Of a stretch of 64,000 nt of DNA, positions 42,552 to 49,952 are shown in pieces. The notes beneath the pieces are model-generated. The model saw only the letters and a list, made by a program, of their open reading frames with translations, was not told the origin of the DNA and searched no databases. Within the stretch, counting starts at the first letter, position 1. The number at the start of each line of letters is the position of its first letter. This DNA is from Actinospica acidithermotolerans (GTDB lineage Bacteria; Actinomycetota; Actinomycetes; Streptomycetales; Catenulisporaceae), in the NCBI RefSeq assembly GCF_018139625.1, contig NZ_JAGSOH010000008.1:41677-105676 (forward strand), given 5' to 3'. The position numbers and the translations under genes were made by a program.

Positions 42552-43544
42552 ATGGAGAGATTTCTGGGACGGGATTCGGCCATCGAGGTCAGCGCGCTCG
42601 GGCTCGGCTGCTGGGCGGTCGGCGGACCGTTCGCCGGCGGAGGATCCGAATTCGGCTGGGGAGCGATCGACGACGCCGAGTCCGTGCGCGCGATCCACCG
42701 GGGGATCGCGGACGGAGTGACGTTCTTCGACACGTCGAGCAACTACGGGGCGGGACACAGCGAGGTCGTCCTCGGCACCGCAGTGCGCGACCGCCGCGAC
42801 AGCGTCGTGATCGCGAGCAAGTGGGGCTACACGTTCGACGAGGAGAAGCGGGAAGCCCTCGGTGAGGACGGCAGCGTCGGCTACATCCGCGAATGCCTCG
42901 AAGGCTCGCTGCGCCGGCTGGGCACGGACTACATCGACGTCTACCAGCTGCACATCGGCGACCTCCCGATCGAGCAGGCCCTCGACATGATCCCGACGCT
43001 CGAGGACCTGGTCGCGGAGGGCAAGCTGCGCGCGTACGGCTGGAGCACCGACGACCCGGCGCGTGCCGAGGCGTTCGCCGAGGCGGGTGCGCACGCGGCG
43101 ACAGCGCAGTTCGACATGTCAGTACTGCGCGACGCCGCCGGAATGATCGAGACCTGTGAAAGTCTCGGCCTCGGCGGGATCGTCCGCGGCCCGCTGGCGA
43201 TGGGCCTGCTCTCCGGCAAGTACCACGACGGCCGCAGCGTCGGCGAGCGCGACGTGCGCAGCCAGGGCCACGCCTGGATGACCTACTTCGGAAAGGACGG
43301 GCGCGGCGCCCCGGAGTGGCTGGCCGCGGTCGACGAGGTGCGCGAGATCCTGGCGAGCAATGGACGAACGCTGCTTCAGGGGGCGCTGGCCTGGCTCTGG
43401 GCGCGCTCGGAGGTCCTCGTCCCGATCCCCGGATTCCGGAACGAAGCCCAGGTCGCGGAGATCGTCGGCGCCCTCGCCCACGGCCCGCTCGGCGCCGCGG
43501 AGTTCGCCGAGGTGGAGAAGGTGCTCCGGCCGGCTCAGGGGTGA
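42552..43544 (+). CDS. Aldo/keto reductase
   Basis: 330 residues, TIM barrel. The catalytic tetrad can be located: Asp in FFDTSSNYG, Tyr in SSNYGAGHSE, Lys in VIASKWGYT and His in YQLHIGD. NADPH-binding residues are in PIPGFRNEAQVAE. It has the length and motifs of bacterial AKR11/12-like enzymes (general stress or sugar-aldehyde reductases). The ATG at 42552 has only a weak ribosome-binding site. The last 10 bp overlap the converging MerR gene. Confidence 0.88.
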   Translation: MERFLGRDSAIEVSALGLGCWAVGGPFAGGGSEFGWGAIDDAESVRAIHRGIADGVTFFDTSSNYGAGHSEVVLGTAVRDRRDSVVIASKWGYTFDEEKREALGEDGSVGYIRECLEGSLRRLGTDYIDVYQLHIGDLPIEQALDMIPTLEDLVAEGKLRAYGWSTDDPARAEAFAEAGAHAATAQFDMSVLRDAAGMIETCESLGLGGIVRGPLAMGLLSGKYHDGRSVGERDVRSQGHAWMTYFGKDGRGAPEWLAAVDEVREILASNGRTLLQGALAWLWARSEVLVPIPGFRNEAQVAEIVGALAHGPLGAAEFAEVEKVLRPAQG

Positions 43545-44083
43545 CGGTGCGGCGGTGCGGCGTCCGCGGTTCCGGCCGCGGACGCCACATACGCCGCATC
43601 TGCCGCATCTGCCGCTTCTACCGCATCTGCCGCGGAGGCTGCACCCAAAGCATCTGCCGCGTCCGTTACGTCCGTTCCATCCGCCGCGCCCGCCGCATCC
43701 GCCCAAGCCCGCTGCGCTGCCGCCGCGCCGCGGTAGTAGGTGATCTTCTCCCGGACCTTGGCGCGCTGCTGCTCGAGCTGCGCCAGCTGGCGGGCGACGG
43801 CGCGGTCGTGCTCCTCCAGCAGCGCCAGCCGGTCCGCGATCGTGTGGTCACCGGCTCTGACCTGGTCGGTGAACTCCTTCATCCGGGCGATCGGCATCCC
43901 GGTGCCGCGCAGGCAGCGCAGGACGTCGAGCCACTCCACGTCGTCCTGCGTGTACCGCCGCTGCCCGCCGACGGCCCGCCGCACCGGCTCGATCAGGCCG
44001 ATGCGCTCGTAGTACCGCAACGTGTCGAGGCTGAATCCGGTCAGCTCGACGATCTGCCCGGGTGAGTACGTCGAAGGGCTCAT
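43535..44083 (-). CDS. MerR-family regulator with a low-complexity Ala/Asp tail
   Basis: 182 residues. The MerR HTH (YSPGQIVELTGFSLDTLRYYERIGLIEPVRR in pieces, 6-36) and GGQRRYTQDDVEWL lead to a dimerisation coiled coil (to about residue 125). The last 55 residues are an Ala/Asp/Val repeat (AADALGAASAADAVEAADAADAAY) coded by degenerate 9-bp units. No effector cysteines are seen. ATG 44083 is used. The divergent SnoaL-like gene or the neighbouring reductase are candidate targets. Confidence 0.83.
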   Translation of the reverse strand: MSPSTYSPGQIVELTGFSLDTLRYYERIGLIEPVRRAVGGQRRYTQDDVEWLDVLRCLRGTGMPIARMKEFTDQVRAGDHTIADRLALLEEHDRAVARQLAQLEQQRAKVREKITYYRGAAAAQRAWADAAGAADGTDVTDAADALGAASAADAVEAADAADAAYVASAAGTADAAPPHRHP

Positions 44084-44211
44084 GCCCCGAGCATGCCATC
44101 CGGGGCGGCCTCGGGTCACCGATGATTCCGGCGGCCGCGCGCGGTGGTTGGATCCTCGGCCCGGTGGCATCCTGGAAGGTGCTCGCAAAGCACGTGAAAG
44201 GGATGATTTCC

Positions 44212-44607
44212 ATGGCTGAGCACCCGCACGCCGCACTGGTCCGCAAGGGCTACGAGGCCTTCTCCCGCGGAGACATGGAGGCGCTCTCCGGGCTCATGAC
44301 CGGAGACGTCACGCAGCACGTTCCCGGCACCTCCAGCATGTCGGGCGACTTCAAGGGCCTGGACGCGGTCCTGTCCTACTACGGGCAGCTCGCCGCCGAG
44401 ACCAACGGCACCTTCCGCATCGAGCTCAAGCACCTGTTCGCGGACGGACGCGGCCACGTCATGTCGGTGCACCACGTCACCGCCGAGCGCGGCGGCAAGA
44501 AGCTGGACACGATGGGCGGGATCGTCTTCCGCATCGTCGGCGAGAAGGTCAGCGACCTGGACCAGTGCGAGGAGGACCTGGACGTCGCCGACGAGTTCTG
44601 GGCGTAG
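44212..44607 (+). CDS. SnoaL-like (NTF2-fold) protein
   Basis: 131 residues. One cone-shaped alpha+beta domain of the SnoaL_3/ketosteroid-isomerase-like group: HAALVRKGYEAFSRGDMEALSGLM, VPGTSSMSGDFKGLDAVLSYY, a central strand with HHVTAERGGKK and the end DLDVADEFWA. Such proteins include small-molecule cyclases, isomerases and ligand-binding proteins. The catalytic pattern is not specific enough to name one. ATG 44212 follows AAAGGGATG. Divergent from the MerR gene, which may regulate it. Confidence 0.83.
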   Translation: MAEHPHAALVRKGYEAFSRGDMEALSGLMTGDVTQHVPGTSSMSGDFKGLDAVLSYYGQLAAETNGTFRIELKHLFADGRGHVMSVHHVTAERGGKKLDTMGGIVFRIVGEKVSDLDQCEEDLDVADEFWA

Positions 44608-44739
44608 GCCGGCGGCTCGACCGCCGCCGTTCGGAGTTCTTACGAGCTCGTGACGGATGGCTGGTCGGCGGCCTGGGGGGCGTGGTGGCGGTTTAGGTTC
44701 GACCTCGGCAGTCCACTGAGGTCGCGAGGAGCTTCCATC

Positions 44740-45921
44740 ATGAAGGTGCTGGTCACCGGCGCAGCCGGGTTCATCGGATCGCATGCGGTCGAGGCGTTCG
44801 CGGCCGCGGGCCACGAGGTGGTCGGGTTCGATGTGCTGCTGCCGGCGGTGCATCCGGATCCGGAGGCGGCCCGGGCGCGGATCCCGGACGGCGTCGAGCT
44901 GGTTCGCGCGGATGTGCGGGACGCGGCGGCCGTGCGGCGGGCGTTGGCGGGGGTCGATGTCGTCTGCCATCAGGCGGCCATGGTCGGGCTCGGGCTCGAT
45001 CTGAACGACGCGCCGGACTACGCGGGGTGCAACGACCTGGGCACGGCGGTTCTGCTCGCGGCGATGGCCGCCGAGGGCGTCGGGCGGCTGGTGCTCGCCT
45101 CGTCCATGGTCGTCTACGGCGAGGGGCGCTACGAGTGCCCGGCGCACGGCGCGGTCGCGCCCGGGCCGCGGGTCACGGCCGATCTCGAGGCGGGGCTGTT
45201 CGAGCCGCCGTGTCCGCGATGCGGGCTGGCGCTGGCGGCCGGGCTGGTCGGGGAGGATGCGCGACTGGATCCGCGCAACGTGTACGCGGCGACGAAGGCG
45301 GCGCAGGAGTACCTGGCGACGTCGTGGGCGCGCGCGGCCGGTGGGACGGTGGCGATGCTGCGGTACCACAACGTCTTCGGGCCGCGGATGCCCCGCGACA
45401 CGCCCTACGCCGGTGTCGCGGCGATCTTCCGCTCGGCGCTGGCGGCCGGCCGCGCGCCCCGGGTGTTCGAGGACGGCGGCCAGCGGCGTGACTTCGTGCA
45501 CGTGCGCGACGTGGCGAGCGCGAACCTCGCCGCCGCGCTGTGGACCGGCAGCCCGGCGGCGGTCGCCGGCTCCGGCCGCGCGTTCAACGTCGGGAGCGGC
45601 ACGGTGCGCACGGTCGGCGAGCTGGCTCGCGGGCTCGCGGCGGCGCTCGACGGGCCGGAGCCGGTGGTGACCGGCGAGTTCCGGCTCGGCGACGTGCGGC
45701 ACGTGACGGCGGACAGCGCCCGGCTGCGCACGGAACTCGGATGGCGGCCGCGGGTCGAGTTCGCGCAAGGGCTGGCAGAGTTCGCCGCCGACGACGACAA
45801 GCCGGGGGCGGGCGCGGCCGCGAACGCAACCCCCACCGCGAACGCGAACGCCACCGCGGCCGCAACCGCGACGGCGAACGAAGCAGCAACTACACCCGCA
45901 CCCGCACCCGCAGCAGCCTGA
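44740..45921 (+). CDS. NAD-dependent epimerase/dehydratase with a zinc-knuckle insert
   Basis: 393 residues, extended SDR. GAAGFIGS (7-14), the catalytic Tyr/Lys in NVYAATKAAQEY, and substrate-loop sequences FGPRMPRDTPYAGVAAIF and QRRDFVHVRDVA are typical of nucleotide-sugar epimerases. Between the Ser and Tyr catalytic segments is an insert with YECPAHG and FEPPCPRCGL, giving three Cys and one His spaced like a zinc knuckle. The last 35 residues are a low-complexity Ala/Asn/Thr/Pro tail. ATG 44740 has CGAGGAG upstream. Likely sugar-nucleotide modification for the glycosyltransferase genes nearby. Confidence 0.87.
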   Translation: MKVLVTGAAGFIGSHAVEAFAAAGHEVVGFDVLLPAVHPDPEAARARIPDGVELVRADVRDAAAVRRALAGVDVVCHQAAMVGLGLDLNDAPDYAGCNDLGTAVLLAAMAAEGVGRLVLASSMVVYGEGRYECPAHGAVAPGPRVTADLEAGLFEPPCPRCGLALAAGLVGEDARLDPRNVYAATKAAQEYLATSWARAAGGTVAMLRYHNVFGPRMPRDTPYAGVAAIFRSALAAGRAPRVFEDGGQRRDFVHVRDVASANLAAALWTGSPAAVAGSGRAFNVGSGTVRTVGELARGLAAALDGPEPVVTGEFRLGDVRHVTADSARLRTELGWRPRVEFAQGLAEFAADDDKPGAGAAANATPTANANATAAATATANEAATTPAPAPAAA

Positions 45922-45956
45922 GGCCGTCGGCCGACGAATGCGGCGCGGCCGCCCCC

Positions 45957-45991
45957 GCCGATCCCGGTGCCGCTACACCGCCGGGATCGGC
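45957..45991. terminator. Hairpin at the converging ends of epimerase and histidine kinase genes
   Basis: A perfect 11-bp stem (45957-45967 with 45981-45991, GCCGATCCCGG and complement) has a 13-nt loop. The kinase stop codon is inside the loop, so the hairpin overlaps coding sequence. Confidence 0.6.
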
Positions 45992-47139
45992 AGGCGCACT
46001 TCGAAGCGGCAGCCGCGGCCGACGTTGTGCACGTCCACCTCTCCCGCGTGCGCCTCGACGATGCCGCGGACGATCGCGAGTCCGAGGCCCGCGCCGGCCT
46101 GCGGCTCCGGGGTGCGCGCCTTCGTGCCGCGCCAGGCGACGTCGAAGACGCGGTCCAGGTCGTCGACCGGGATGCCGCCGCACGCGTCGGTGATCGCGAG
46201 GAACGCGTAGCCGTCGTGGTCCGCGGCCTCGACGCGCACGGCGCCGTCGCTCGGGGTGTGGCGGATCGCGTTGGCCACCAGGTTCGTCAGGGCCCGGGAG
46301 ACCTCGCCGACGTCCACGCACACGCTGCGGCCGGTGCGCACGTCGGCGGACAGGCGCACGCCGCGGGCGCGGGCCAGTGCGTCGGCGCTGACCACGGCTT
46401 CGTCGACGAGTTCGGACAGCGGGATGTGCTCGAGGCTCAGGCGCAGGGCGCCGGCGTGGATGCGGGAGAGCTCGAACAGGTCGTCGACCATGCCGGTCAG
46501 CCGGTCCACGGACTGCCGGATCCGGGTGTGGTAGGTCGCCGGGTCCTCGGCCACTTCGTCTTCGAGCGCCTCGGCCATCGCGCGCAGGCCGGCCAGCGGC
46601 GTGCGCAGGTCGTGGGACACCCAGGCGACCAGTTCACGGCGCGAGCGCTCCATGGCGCGTTCGCGCTCGCGCGATTCGGCGAGGCGTTGCGCGGTCTGGG
46701 TGAGTTCGCGGCGTAGCGCGTCGAGTTCGCCGGTCGAGAGCGCGCCGGTGGACAGCACGCCGCGGGCGTGCCGGGGAGACGCGTTGTCCGGCGACGCCTC
46801 GGCGCCCGGTTCGTCCGTCCCGAGGTGGAGCAGCGCGGTGCGCAGGGCCCGGCTGTCCTGGCCGACAGTGTGGGCGAGGAGTACCGCCATCGTCAGCGCG
46901 ACCACACCCGATGCGGCGCAGACGATGAGCATGACCCCGAAGTCGTGCTGGTCCAGGAACATCTCCTGCGCGGCCGCCAGGACACCCGCGGCCATCGCGC
47001 ACACCACGGTCATGGCGAAGGCGAACAGCTTCAGCCAGAGGGGCCGGCCGCGCAGCAGCCTGAGTGTCAGCAGCCCGATACAGCCGACGGCGACGGCGCA
47101 ACCGCCGCCGATCAGGATGATTTGGATCGTATCGCTCAC
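45973..47139 (-). CDS. Membrane sensor histidine kinase (OmpR-type system)
   Basis: 388 residues. Two to three N-terminal membrane helices (5-27, 36-58, 68-92), a cytosolic linker, the HisKA box LVAWVSHDLRTPL, then HATPase with NLVANAIRHTPSDG, DACGGIP and GAGLGLAIV. The G1-box Asp is followed by Ala-Cys-Gly-Gly rather than the usual DxGxG spacing, which remains functional in many kinases. It overlaps the response regulator by 4 bp. With almost no periplasmic loop, it probably senses membrane or intracellular state. Confidence 0.9.
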   Translation of the reverse strand: MSDTIQIILIGGGCAVAVGCIGLLTLRLLRGRPLWLKLFAFAMTVVCAMAAGVLAAAQEMFLDQHDFGVMLIVCAASGVVALTMAVLLAHTVGQDSRALRTALLHLGTDEPGAEASPDNASPRHARGVLSTGALSTGELDALRRELTQTAQRLAESRERERAMERSRRELVAWVSHDLRTPLAGLRAMAEALEDEVAEDPATYHTRIRQSVDRLTGMVDDLFELSRIHAGALRLSLEHIPLSELVDEAVVSADALARARGVRLSADVRTGRSVCVDVGEVSRALTNLVANAIRHTPSDGAVRVEAADHDGYAFLAITDACGGIPVDDLDRVFDVAWRGTKARTPEPQAGAGLGLAIVRGIVEAHAGEVDVHNVGRGCRFEVRLPIPAV

Positions 47140-47906
47140 GCGTGGTCTCCAGGCTGCGATGGGTTGTCACGGGCCTCGGCTTCGGCGGCGTGCTCGGGAT
47201 CGTCGAGGCGGTAGCCGACGCCCCAGACGGTGACGAGGTAGCGCGGGAGCGCCGGATCGGCCTCGATCTTCTCGCGCAGGCGCCGCACGTGGACGGTGAC
47301 GGTGGACTGGTCTCCGTACTCCCAGCCCCACACCTGGTGCATCAGGTCCGCCCGAGTGTAGACCTGACGCGGGTGGGCGAGGAGGAACGCGAGCAGGTCG
47401 AACTCGCGGACGGTGAGGTTGAGCAGGCGTCCGCCGCAGCGCGCCTCGTGCCGGGCGAGGTCGACTTCGAGCGGGCCGTGCCTGAGCAGGTCTGCCGTCT
47501 CGGCGGGCTGCAGCGGCGGACGGTCGGTGCGGCGCAGCACGGATCGCACCCGCAGCGCGAGTTCGCGCGGGCTGAACGGCTTGGTCACGTAGTCGTCCGC
47601 GCCGAGCTCGAGGCCGAGGATCCGGTCCTGCTCGCTCGCCCGGGCCGTCAGCATGATCACGCAGACCGGGCCGAGCTGGCGGATGCGGCGGAAGACCTCG
47701 AAGCCGTCGTAGCCGGGCAGCATCAGGTCGAGGACGACGAGGTCGGGCAGGCGGGTGCGGGCGGCGGCGACCGCGGCGGGCCCGTCGTTCACCAGCCGCA
47801 CCTCGTGCCCGGTCCGGTGCAGGTAGGCCGCGACGACCTCGGCGACGGTCGGATCGTCGTCGACGACCAGGACGTCCGCGGCCGTCTCGCGTGCTGCGGG
47901 GATCAC
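47136..47906 (-). CDS. OmpR-family response regulator
   Basis: 256 residues. The receiver has the acidic DDD near residue 18, phospho-acceptor Asp in VVLDLMLPGYDG, Thr in IMLTAR and Lys in YVTKPF. The winged helix contains LTVREFDLLAFLLAHP and a standard C-terminal wing (VWGVGYRLD). The 4-bp overlaps on both sides place it in one operon with the molybdo-oxidoreductase. Four 11-bp-phased CTTACG hexamers at the operon promoter are its likely binding site. Confidence 0.93.
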   Translation of the reverse strand: MIPAARETAADVLVVDDDPTVAEVVAAYLHRTGHEVRLVNDGPAAVAAARTRLPDLVVLDLMLPGYDGFEVFRRIRQLGPVCVIMLTARASEQDRILGLELGADDYVTKPFSPRELALRVRSVLRRTDRPPLQPAETADLLRHGPLEVDLARHEARCGGRLLNLTVREFDLLAFLLAHPRQVYTRADLMHQVWGWEYGDQSTVTVHVRRLREKIEADPALPRYLVTVWGVGYRLDDPEHAAEAEARDNPSQPGDHA

Positions 47907-48562
47907 GTGTCCTGAGCCTCCTCTTGCTCGACTGCTTCTTCCGGGACTGCTGCTTCCGGGACTGCTTCTTCCCGGACTGCTGCCTGCTTGACTGCTGCTT
48001 GCTCGGCTGCTGCTTGCTCGGCTGCTTCGTCCTGGACTACCTCGTCAACTTCAATTTCGCCGCCCGCTGCTTCTTCCTCGCCTGCTCCTTGATGATCTTT
48101 CCGTTCGCCGCCCGCTTCCTCTTCTCCATCCTCAACCACAACGGGCCTGAGACTGCGCCAGAACCTGACGACGCCGGCGTACGCCGCGACGAGCGCCACC
48201 AGCACGGCCAGGAGCACGCCGAGGTTCCTGGCGTAGTCCAGCGGCAGCACCGTCGTGTTTCGGTTCAGTCCCTGCCTGAGTAGAGCCGGAATGCTGATCA
48301 GGGTCAACGATCCGCCGATCAGCAGCACGGCCGCAAGCCTTCCGCGCCATCGGGCGTCGGTGAACCGGTAGGCGATCGCACCCAGGGCGAAGACGACGGG
48401 CGCCAGCAGGAAGTCATGCCAGATCACGCCGCCGATCAGCCACTCGCCGACCGCCGTCTCATCGCGGATCCCGCTCTCCTCGAACAGGCCGTACACGCCG
48501 TAGCCGAGCGTCGCGACGCCGAGCGCGCCGAGCCCGATGCGCAACCTCTTCGCCGTCGTCAT
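47903..48562 (-). CDS. Membrane protein with an acidic repeat tail
   Basis: 219 residues. Four hydrophobic segments in the first 135 residues (IGLGALGVATLGYGVYGLF, WHDFLLAPVVFALGAIAYRF, LAAVLLIGGSLTLI, NLGVLLAVLVALVAAYAGVV). The last 80 residues are Glu/Ala/Val-rich with repeats (AAEQAAVKQAAV, EEAVPEAAVPEEAVEQEEA), coded by direct repeats at about 47930-48020. It overlaps the oxidoreductase and response-regulator genes by 4 bp each. No family is recognised; it may be a membrane partner of the oxidoreductase. Confidence 0.75.
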   Translation of the reverse strand: MTTAKRLRIGLGALGVATLGYGVYGLFEESGIRDETAVGEWLIGGVIWHDFLLAPVVFALGAIAYRFTDARWRGRLAAVLLIGGSLTLISIPALLRQGLNRNTTVLPLDYARNLGVLLAVLVALVAAYAGVVRFWRSLRPVVVEDGEEEAGGERKDHQGAGEEEAAGGEIEVDEVVQDEAAEQAAAEQAAVKQAAVREEAVPEAAVPEEAVEQEEAQDT

Positions 48563-49809
48563 GCCGGGATCAACTCCAGCCGGGTGACCCACTTGGTCTG
48601 CAGCACGCCTGGTCGGGCGGGTGCGATGATGCGGGCCGGGTAGCCGTGGTCGATGCTCAGGACCTCGCCGTTCAGGCGGAGCGCGAGCAGGGTCGCCGGG
48701 TCGCTCGCGTACTCGCGCTGCATCACGCTCGACCCGTAGCCGCCCTTTTCGAGCGAGATCACGCGGACCCACGAGCCTTCCGGGAAGCCGGCCCGCGCGA
48801 GCAGGTCGCGCAGCCGGACCCCTTCCCAGTCGGCGTCGACGGACCAGCCCTCGACGCAGGCGATCGGCAGCCGCTCGCGGTACTGCGGCAGCGCGTTGAG
48901 CTCGGCGAGGGTGAGCCGGTAGGGGCGCGGCCCGTCCACCTCGAGCGCCCAGCCGGGGTCGACCGCCCGTTGCAGGACTCCGGCCTGCGACGCGGTGCGG
49001 TTGATCGGCACGCCCTGGGGGCCGTCGTGCGGGCTCCGTACGCCGAGGAGGTCGAGGAAGCGGAGGGATGTGACCGACTGGCCGATCGTCGTGGCGGTGA
49101 CGGCGAGCACGGCGAGGGCCGTCGAGCCGATCAGCACCCGGCGGCTGACGCCGCCGGGCTGGGCGGTCGCGGCCGCCGGTTCGAGGTCCGCGCCGGCGGC
49201 GACGGCCGCGTCCGGCCCGGCCGTGGCCTGCCCGCCTTCGCCGCCGTCCACCGCGCCCGGCGCCGGCCGGTTCCGCAGCCCGCGGGCGATCGCCGGGGCC
49301 TTGACCGCGAGGTGCAGCAGCAGGGCGCCGACCGTGATCCAGGCGACCCAGTGGTGCGCCGGGACGAACGGGAAGTGCCACGGGTACCACTGGGCGATGT
49401 TCTGGATGCCGGTGACCAGCTCGAAGATCGCGCCCGCGACCAGGACGAGGATCGAGAGCCGTTCCAGCGCGTGCAGGATCGAGGTGACCGGCGGCCAGGC
49501 GAACAGCCGCGGGTAGACCGTCCACAGCTTCGCCAGCAGCAGCGGGACGCAGGCGAGGCCGGTGGCGACGTGCAGGCCCTGGGTGAACCGGTAGAACCAC
49601 ACGGGGTGGGTCGGCAGCGGCAGCCAGGTCGGCGGACGCTGCTGCTGCAGCTCGTGGCTGATCAGGCCGGTGACGAAGCAGATCACGAACGCGATGCCGA
49701 GGGCCGTGCCGATGAGGGACGCGGTGCGCTCGTCGTGCAGGTCGGGCCGGAACGCGCCCGCGCGCAGCGGGCCGCGCCGCAGCCACTTCGGCGGAGTCGG
49801 GAAAGCCAT
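48559..49809 (-). CDS. Membrane molybdopterin-dependent oxidoreductase (sulfite-oxidase-fold)
   Basis: 416 residues. The N-terminal half has about four membrane helices with several His residues (SHELQQQ, GLHVATG, PAHHWVAW, LLLHLAVKAP), like a b561-type haem domain. After an Ala/Gly linker comes a fifth hydrophobic segment and the YedY/sulfite-oxidase domain: molybdenum-ligand Cys in LPIACVEGWSVDADW, then DHGYPARIIAP and TKWVTRLEL. It leads an operon of four overlapping genes. The substrate is unknown; YedY-type enzymes repair oxidised methionine, sulfite oxidases oxidise sulfite. Confidence 0.88.
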   Translation of the reverse strand: MAFPTPPKWLRRGPLRAGAFRPDLHDERTASLIGTALGIAFVICFVTGLISHELQQQRPPTWLPLPTHPVWFYRFTQGLHVATGLACVPLLLAKLWTVYPRLFAWPPVTSILHALERLSILVLVAGAIFELVTGIQNIAQWYPWHFPFVPAHHWVAWITVGALLLHLAVKAPAIARGLRNRPAPGAVDGGEGGQATAGPDAAVAAGADLEPAAATAQPGGVSRRVLIGSTALAVLAVTATTIGQSVTSLRFLDLLGVRSPHDGPQGVPINRTASQAGVLQRAVDPGWALEVDGPRPYRLTLAELNALPQYRERLPIACVEGWSVDADWEGVRLRDLLARAGFPEGSWVRVISLEKGGYGSSVMQREYASDPATLLALRLNGEVLSIDHGYPARIIAPARPGVLQTKWVTRLELIPA

Positions 49810-49854
49810 GTTCCCATCGAAGCCTGTTTGCGGCCCGCGGTGGCGTCGCGACGT

Positions 49855-49901
49855 CTTACGAACCTCTTACGGCCTCCACCAGGTCTTACGAACCGCTTAC
49901 G
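49855..49901. promoter_or_regulatory. Four CTTACG hexamers with 11-bp phasing, probable response-regulator site
   Basis: CTTACG occurs at 49855, 49866, 49885 and 49896, as two pairs of CTTACG-AACCn-CTTACG. An 11-bp direct-repeat period is characteristic of OmpR/PhoB-type regulators. The site lies between the divergent oxidoreductase/two-component operon and the GT-C/GT2 fusion gene, so one regulator could control both. Confidence 0.75.
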
Positions 49902-49952
49902 GGCGCGATCCGGACGGTCCGGATTCCGGGGACGGCTGTAAGGGTGGTTCGC

